Assembly: GCF_947855115.1 (NCBI RefSeq)
Contig: NZ_CANTZW010000001.1
Coordinates: forward strand, 186,001 to 250,000
Direction: 5' to 3'
Source: an uncultured Parabacteroides sp.
GTDB lineage: Bacteria; Bacteroidota; Bacteroidia; Bacteroidales; Tannerellaceae
DNA: 64,000 bases
Part shown: in pieces, positions 59,414 through 64,000 of the stretch
How the letters are laid out: each line of letters opens with the position of its first letter
Position numbering within the stretch: position 1 is the stretch's first letter
Translations under genes and position numbers: made by a program
Notes under the pieces: generated by a model
Database searches by the model: none
Told to the model about the DNA's origin: nothing
What the model saw: the letters and a program-made list of their open reading frames with translations, nothing else

Positions 59414-60387
59414 CAGTCAACCCTATATTCCGCAATTTGCTTGAAACCATTCAAGAAGTCCGTTATGTTCATCCGCTTCTTTCCGGCAAGCTGCAAAGAA
59501 CGCAAACGAAGGAAGCCATCCTTCACAGCTACATCAATATACGATTTATGATCCGTATGGATAGAACCGATCGAGAGGTTATGCTCTGCCGGACGTTTTT
59601 CCGTCTGATAAATCTTCAAAACCAAGCGTTTGCCATCCGTTGAAACCAATTCCGTCCAAGCCGCCGGATAAGGGGAAAGTCCGCGAATGAAGTCATAGAT
59701 ATTTTTCATCGGCTGGTTCCAATCGATGCGGCAAGTATCCTTGAAGATTTTCGGGGCCGGACGAAGCTCGGAGGCATCCTTATAAAACTCCTCTTGGGAG
59801 ATAGCATCCGCTTGCCCTGCCAGCAGTAAGTCCACGGTTTCCGTAACCAACTCCGCTCCCATCACCATCAAGGCATCGTGAACAACACCCACATCATCCG
59901 TATCGGCGATCGGCAGACGTCTCTGACGAATGATCTTACCCGTATCAATCTCATGGGTTAGGAAGAAAGTTGTCACACCGGTCTCCGTATCCCCGTTGAT
60001 AACCGCCCAGTTGATCGGAGCCGCACCCCGGTATTGCGGAAGCAAGGAAGCATGCAGGTTGAATGTTCCCAAACGGGGCATGTTCCAAACTACCTCCGGC
60101 AACATACGGAAAGCCACCACGATCTGCAAATCAGCCTTCAACACACGCAACTCCTCCAGAAAGGCCTCATCCTTCAACTTCTCGGGCTGCAAAACCGGAA
60201 GGCCCACTGACACAGCATACTGCTTCACGGCACTCGGCTGTAACACGCTGCCATGACGACCCATCGGTTTATCCGGCATCGTAATGACACCTACCACATT
60301 ATACCCGCCTTCAACCAAGGCACGCAGGCTCTCCACGGCAAAATCGGGAGTACCCATATATACGATTCGTAAATCCTCTTTTTCCAT
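59413..60387 (-). CDS. fmt: Methionyl-tRNA formyltransferase
   Basis: 324 residues. MGTPDFAVESLRAL at the N-terminus, formyl-donor and catalytic block FNLHASLLPQYRGAAPINWA with the Asn-His, and the Asp region ETGVTTFFLTHEIDTGKI. A C-terminal OB-like domain follows from about residue 210. It formylates initiator Met-tRNA with 10-formyl-tetrahydrofolate. It follows the ClC gene by 32 bases. Confidence 0.96.
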   Translation of the reverse strand: MEKEDLRIVYMGTPDFAVESLRALVEGGYNVVGVITMPDKPMGRHGSVLQPSAVKQYAVSVGLPVLQPEKLKDEAFLEELRVLKADLQIVVAFRMLPEVVWNMPRLGTFNLHASLLPQYRGAAPINWAVINGDTETGVTTFFLTHEIDTGKIIRQRRLPIADTDDVGVVHDALMVMGAELVTETVDLLLAGQADAISQEEFYKDASELRPAPKIFKDTCRIDWNQPMKNIYDFIRGLSPYPAAWTELVSTDGKRLVLKIYQTEKRPAEHNLSIGSIHTDHKSYIDVAVKDGFLRLRSLQLAGKKRMNITDFLNGFKQIAEYRVD

Positions 60388-60419
60388 ATATACTATATTG
60401 GATCTGTTTTTTTAACAAG

Positions 60420-62204
60420 TTAATCTCCGGAAAAGTTATCCACCAAGACTTCCCGGTAAGAATTAAATATCTTCGATTTCGACATAAAACCGATATAATG
60501 GCCATTCTCATCGACCACCGGAAGGTTCCACGCCTTCGTATCGTCAAAAGTCTGCATGATCTGGTCCATCGGCGTGTTGATCACGATCTTGGCAGGAGCG
60601 GAAACCATGAACTTCGATACATGGAAACGGTTATACAACTCCGGACGGAACATGATATTCCGGATATTATCCAACAAGACAATCCCCAACAACACACCTC
60701 GCTCATCTACGACCGGGAAAGAGTTGCGCCCACTTCGGGAAATCACCTTTACCATATCGCCCAATGTCATCTCCGGTGATACCATCTGGAAATCTTTCTC
60801 GATCACGCTATCCGCCCGCAACAATGTAAGCACCGCCCTGTCCTTATGATGCGTGAGCAACTCGCCTTTCTGCGCTAAACGCATGGAATAGATACTATGA
60901 GGCTCGAACATAAGGATCGTGATATAAGAACTGATCGAGACGATCATCAAAGGCAGGAACAAATCATAACCACCCGTCAGCTCGGCGATCAGGAAAACCC
61001 CGGTCAAGGGAGCGTGCATAACACCAGACATAATACCCGCCATACCCAATAAGGCGAAATTCTTCTCCGAGATATACATCGTAAACGGAAAGTAATTAGA
61101 TGTATGCGCAAAGATAAAACCGGCAATACAACCCAGATACAAACTAGGAGCGAAAATACCACCGCAACCACCTCCGGCATTCGTGGCACTAGACGCAAAC
61201 ACTTTTGTAAGCAAGATCAAGGTCAAGAAGATCAAGACCCCAAAATACGTATCGTTCAGATCGTAAAACAAACTTTTATCCATGATATGAGAAAACTGCC
61301 CGTTCAGCAATGAACCGATCGTATCATAACCCTCACCGTATAATGGAGGAAACAAGAAAATCAAGACACTCAACATCACGCCACCTAACATAAACTTTTT
61401 CCAATACGTGCCCAACTTCCGGTACATCCCCTCCACCTTATTCATCACACGGGTGAAATAAAGGGAGACCAACCCGCAAAAAACACCCAGCAAGAGCACG
61501 TAAGGAATACGCCCGATCTCGAACGCCTCGGTTTGCGAGAACTTAAACATAGCCTCGGTCCCGGTAAAAATATAAGACATCGTAGCAGCCGTCACCGACG
61601 AGATCAGCAAAGGAAGCACCGAAGTCATCGTAAGATCTAGCATCAGCACCTCGATCACGAACACCAACCCGGCGATAGGTGCCTTAAAGATACCGGCGAT
61701 AGCTCCGGCAGCGCCACATCCCACGAGCAACATCAAGGTCTTCTGCTCCATCTTGAACACCCGTCCCAGATTGGAACCGATAGCCGCCCCGGTCAATACG
61801 ATAGGCGCCTCTGCCCCGACCGATCCACCGAAACCAATCGTCACGGAACTGGCTACGATAGAAGTCCACGTATTATGCGGCTTGATACGGCTCTTGCGTT
61901 GCGAGATGGCATACAATATCTTCGTCACACCGTGGCTGATGTCATCCCGCACGATGTATTTCACGAATAACCCGGCCAGCAATATACCGACCACCGGATA
62001 AAGCAGATAGAGATAATTCACGCCATCGGCATTGAAATTACCCGTCAATAAATGCTGTATGAAATGGATCAGTTGTTTTAAGATGATAGCGGCCGCAGCA
62101 GTACAAAGCCCCACTATAAAACTGATAATAAGGATGAAATGCTTCTCCTTGATGCGCTTTTCCCTCCACAACAAGAATTTATAGAATAAACCTTCGTTTG
62201 CCAT
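60420..62204 (-). CDS. ClC-family chloride channel/transporter with CBS domains
   Basis: 594 residues. The ClC membrane part has FGGSVGAEAPIVLTGAAIG near residue 130 (the gating-Glu loop, here GAEAP where GREGP is usual) and NAGGGCGGIFAPSLYLGC near 355. Two CBS domains form the C-terminus (about 450-590: MTLGDMVKVISRSGRNSFPV and WNLPVVDENGHYIGFM) and may bind adenine nucleotides. The conserved Tyr region is present near 440. It could be a Cl-/H+ antiporter or a fluoride/other anion type; the gating Glu argues for an antiporter or gated form. Located in the sua5-fmt operon as in other Bacteroidales. Confidence 0.92.
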   Translation of the reverse strand: MANEGLFYKFLLWREKRIKEKHFILIISFIVGLCTAAAAIILKQLIHFIQHLLTGNFNADGVNYLYLLYPVVGILLAGLFVKYIVRDDISHGVTKILYAISQRKSRIKPHNTWTSIVASSVTIGFGGSVGAEAPIVLTGAAIGSNLGRVFKMEQKTLMLLVGCGAAGAIAGIFKAPIAGLVFVIEVLMLDLTMTSVLPLLISSVTAATMSYIFTGTEAMFKFSQTEAFEIGRIPYVLLLGVFCGLVSLYFTRVMNKVEGMYRKLGTYWKKFMLGGVMLSVLIFLFPPLYGEGYDTIGSLLNGQFSHIMDKSLFYDLNDTYFGVLIFLTLILLTKVFASSATNAGGGCGGIFAPSLYLGCIAGFIFAHTSNYFPFTMYISEKNFALLGMAGIMSGVMHAPLTGVFLIAELTGGYDLFLPLMIVSISSYITILMFEPHSIYSMRLAQKGELLTHHKDRAVLTLLRADSVIEKDFQMVSPEMTLGDMVKVISRSGRNSFPVVDERGVLLGIVLLDNIRNIMFRPELYNRFHVSKFMVSAPAKIVINTPMDQIMQTFDDTKAWNLPVVDENGHYIGFMSKSKIFNSYREVLVDNFSGD

Positions 62205-62223
62205 TTTAAATACCTTTACCTAA

Positions 62224-63624
62224 TTAAATACCTTTACCTGTAAACACTGTCTTAACCGTATAAATGAGAATCGTTATATCCAAGATCAGAGACATATTCT
62301 CATAATATAATATATCATATTTCAAGCGCTCTACCATCTCGTCTACACTGCCCGCGTATCCGTACTTCACCATTCCCAACGAGGTGATACCCGGCCGCAC
62401 GTTATGAAGCAAATAATAGAAGGGAGCTTTCTTCACGATCCGATCGATGAAATATTTACGTTCCGGACGAGGACCAACCAACGACATATCCCCCTTCAGC
62501 ACGTTCCAGAACTGCGGTAGCTCGTCCAAGCGGTATTTCCGCATCACCCGTCCGAAAGGAGTAATACGGCAGTCGTTCTCGGAAGAGAGCAACGGCCCTT
62601 CCACCTCGGCATCCGTATACATCGTACGAAACTTATAGATTATGAAAGGCTCACCCATATACCCAATCCGTTCCTGGCTGAAAAACACAGGACCGGGAGA
62701 ATCCCTCTTCACCCGCCAAGCGATATATAGGAATAAGGGCGATAAGAGCACCAAGAAAACCAGAGACAATGTCTTATCCATAAAGAACTTGATATTCTGC
62801 TCGATGGGTAGGAAATGGTTAGCTGTCACATCCACCAGAGGAACCCCCTTTATCGCCTTGATCTTTACCTGCGACAGAGAGCTGGACTTATCCGCCAATA
62901 TCTTGATCGGCCGTTTATAGCAATACAACGAATAAAGGATATCCATTAAACGGCTATTATCCACCGCCTCCAGAGCGACAACCAGCTCATCCACCTTTTT
63001 CTCCGCCACGATCGTAGGCAAAGATTCCAATTTGCCGATCACACGGTCTTCGGCGATCGTTCCTTTTTTCTCCGTACCATCGGAAATAAACCCAACGATG
63101 TTATAGCCCAGCCTATACAAATCGTCCGCGATACACGCCGCCTTCTTCCCCGCCCCTATCATCAATACGTTCAACGCCCATTCCCTGCATTTTATCTTTC
63201 GAAGCCCAGCTTGCGTAATCAATAACCGGGGGACATACGTTAAGACAAACTGCAATCCCCATAAAGAGAAAAACATATCATAATATACATGATAAGAACG
63301 GGGCAAGTCATTCAACACCAAAGCAAAAAACAAGATCACGACTCCAATCGAAACACTTCCAAGGGTAGAGAATAGCTCGGTAAGCCTCGATTTACCGAAG
63401 GGCTTATTATAATAACCGGAGAACCAAAATAAAACGAACCAAAAAAACGGGATCAATAGCTGCCCTCTCAACGAGGGGATATGCAGTAAAAAGGCCCCGA
63501 TGGTATCAAACCCTTCATACACCGCCACCTCTTCATAGCGTATCAGGTTAAATAACAACCAGACAACCGATGACGCTATAAAATCCGAGACAATATATTT
63601 TCCGGCTTGTACGTTTTTCTTCAT
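62224..63624 (-). CDS. Undecaprenyl-phosphate glycosylphosphotransferase (WcaJ/WbaP type)
   Basis: 466 residues. Four N-terminal TM helices, a central CoA-binding-like Rossmann region (NVLMIGAGKKAACIADDLYRL), then one more hydrophobic segment and the bacterial sugar-transferase domain: FFSQERIGYMGEPFIIYKFRTM, SLVGPRPERKYF and RPGITSLG. It attaches a sugar-1-phosphate to undecaprenyl phosphate, the first step of capsule or exopolysaccharide repeat building. Which sugar is not readable. It lies in the sua5-clc-fmt operon, 20 bases upstream of the ClC gene. Confidence 0.92.
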   Translation of the reverse strand: MKKNVQAGKYIVSDFIASSVVWLLFNLIRYEEVAVYEGFDTIGAFLLHIPSLRGQLLIPFFWFVLFWFSGYYNKPFGKSRLTELFSTLGSVSIGVVILFFALVLNDLPRSYHVYYDMFFSLWGLQFVLTYVPRLLITQAGLRKIKCREWALNVLMIGAGKKAACIADDLYRLGYNIVGFISDGTEKKGTIAEDRVIGKLESLPTIVAEKKVDELVVALEAVDNSRLMDILYSLYCYKRPIKILADKSSSLSQVKIKAIKGVPLVDVTANHFLPIEQNIKFFMDKTLSLVFLVLLSPLFLYIAWRVKRDSPGPVFFSQERIGYMGEPFIIYKFRTMYTDAEVEGPLLSSENDCRITPFGRVMRKYRLDELPQFWNVLKGDMSLVGPRPERKYFIDRIVKKAPFYYLLHNVRPGITSLGMVKYGYAGSVDEMVERLKYDILYYENMSLILDITILIYTVKTVFTGKGI

Positions 63625-63626
63625 CC

Positions 63627-64000
63627 TTATCTAATTACCTGCACAAGGCCACCGGCTCCCAGCTTGATAATACCGGACGGAATAGCCCTGCTCATATCGT
63701 CCTGACGATAATTCACGATATAATCCACCCCCTTCTTGATCACTTCCGATACCTCGCGGAAATTAGCGGGAGAAGGCTCTCCGCTCACGTTGGCAGAAGT
63801 AGAGACCAAAGGTTTACGGAAACGCTCGCATAATTTCTTGGAGAACTCCTCGTTCGTGATACGAATACCTACACTTCCATCGGCTCCCAGTAAATTGGCC
63901 GCCAAATTCTTGGCGTTCGAATAGATTATAGTCAACGGCTTATCAGACACGCTAATCAAGTCCCAAGCAATATCGGGGATATCTGACACATACATATTTA
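63627..64000 (-). CDS. L-threonylcarbamoyladenylate synthase, C-terminal part
   Basis: The frame is open to the window edge, so the N-terminus lies beyond 64000; about 124 codons are seen. VGIRITNEEFSKKLCERFRKPLVSTSANVSGEPSP is the Sua5/YciO/YrdC hallmark (read here as VGIRITNEEF, LVSTSANVSGEPSPANF). It makes threonylcarbamoyl-AMP for tRNA t6A. An in-frame ATG at 63995 is internal to the protein and not the start. It begins the operon that continues with the glycosylphosphotransferase after 2 bases. Confidence 0.9.
   Translation of the reverse strand, partial: NMYVSDIPDIAWDLISVSDKPLTIIYSNAKNLAANLLGADGSVGIRITNEEFSKKLCERFRKPLVSTSANVSGEPSPANFREVSEVIKKGVDYIVNYRQDDMSRAIPSGIIKLGAGGLVQVIR

Overview
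The window looks like chromosome of a gut Bacteroidales bacterium, most likely Parabacteroides (P. distasonis-like). Reasons: many lipoprotein and secreted glycosidases (GH92, GH78, GH76), a fimbrillin-type lipoprotein, FHS-type sugar transporters, LytS/LytTR signalling, very few Shine-Dalgarno sequences, and repeated matches to the Bacteroidetes promoter (TTTG, about 20 bp, TAnnTTTG). The species is inferred from gene content and was not tested. I saw no rRNA, tRNA, CRISPR array, insertion sequence or prophage.

Layout. 1-8858: a minus-strand mannoside operon (glycosidase, mannose-6-P isomerase, ROK kinase, GH92 mannosidase, sugar MFS, one truncated secreted protein) with a divergent AraC regulator. 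It reads as a full path from mannoside to fructose-6-P. 8946-10298: a GltS glutamate symporter. 10439-20694: an exporter operon of one MacB-type ATPase followed by four paralogous FtsX/MacB permeases. Its leader holds a sigma-54-like promoter and two abutting 21-bp palindromes. 20872-21030: a terminator and a 22-bp tandem palindrome array downstream of a Tat-exported TIM-barrel isomerase. 22170-25528: a LytS/LytTR two-component pair, a DUF2490 protein and a VUT-family queuosine-precursor transporter with a candidate preQ1-I riboswitch. 25537-28642: fimbrillin-like lipoprotein, aldo/keto reductase, AraC regulator. 28662-33608: potABCD polyamine importer plus a HAD phosphatase. 33836-41417: GH78 rhamnosidase, MsrA, a GT2/GtrA operon, and a divergent HxlR / DJ-1 pair around an inverted-repeat operator.

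41754-51476: large outer-membrane protein, then galM, sugar transporter, galK, a Nudix-fold (AraR/NrtR-like) regulator, transketolase and rpiB. This joins galactose entry to the pentose-phosphate pathway. 51620-56492: biotin-less carboxyltransferase subunit (pycB/oadA-like), secreted endonuclease/phosphatase, secreted phosphodiesterase, GH76 endomannanase. 57418-64000: catalase, DUF454 protein, fmt, ClC channel, a polyprenyl glycosylphosphotransferase and a truncated threonylcarbamoyl-AMP synthase.

The most novel-looking element is the 925-bp gap between GH76 and the catalase. It holds a self-contained transcription unit with promoter, two tiny ORFs of 26 and 31 codons whose N-termini resemble each other, an 11-bp inverted repeat between them, and an intrinsic terminator. 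A 15-bp sequence just upstream of its promoter recurs exactly once more in the window, upstream of galM. Two genes (pycB-like and the fimbrillin-like lipoprotein) also carry long perfect inverted repeats that abut the start codon with nearly the same spacer length.
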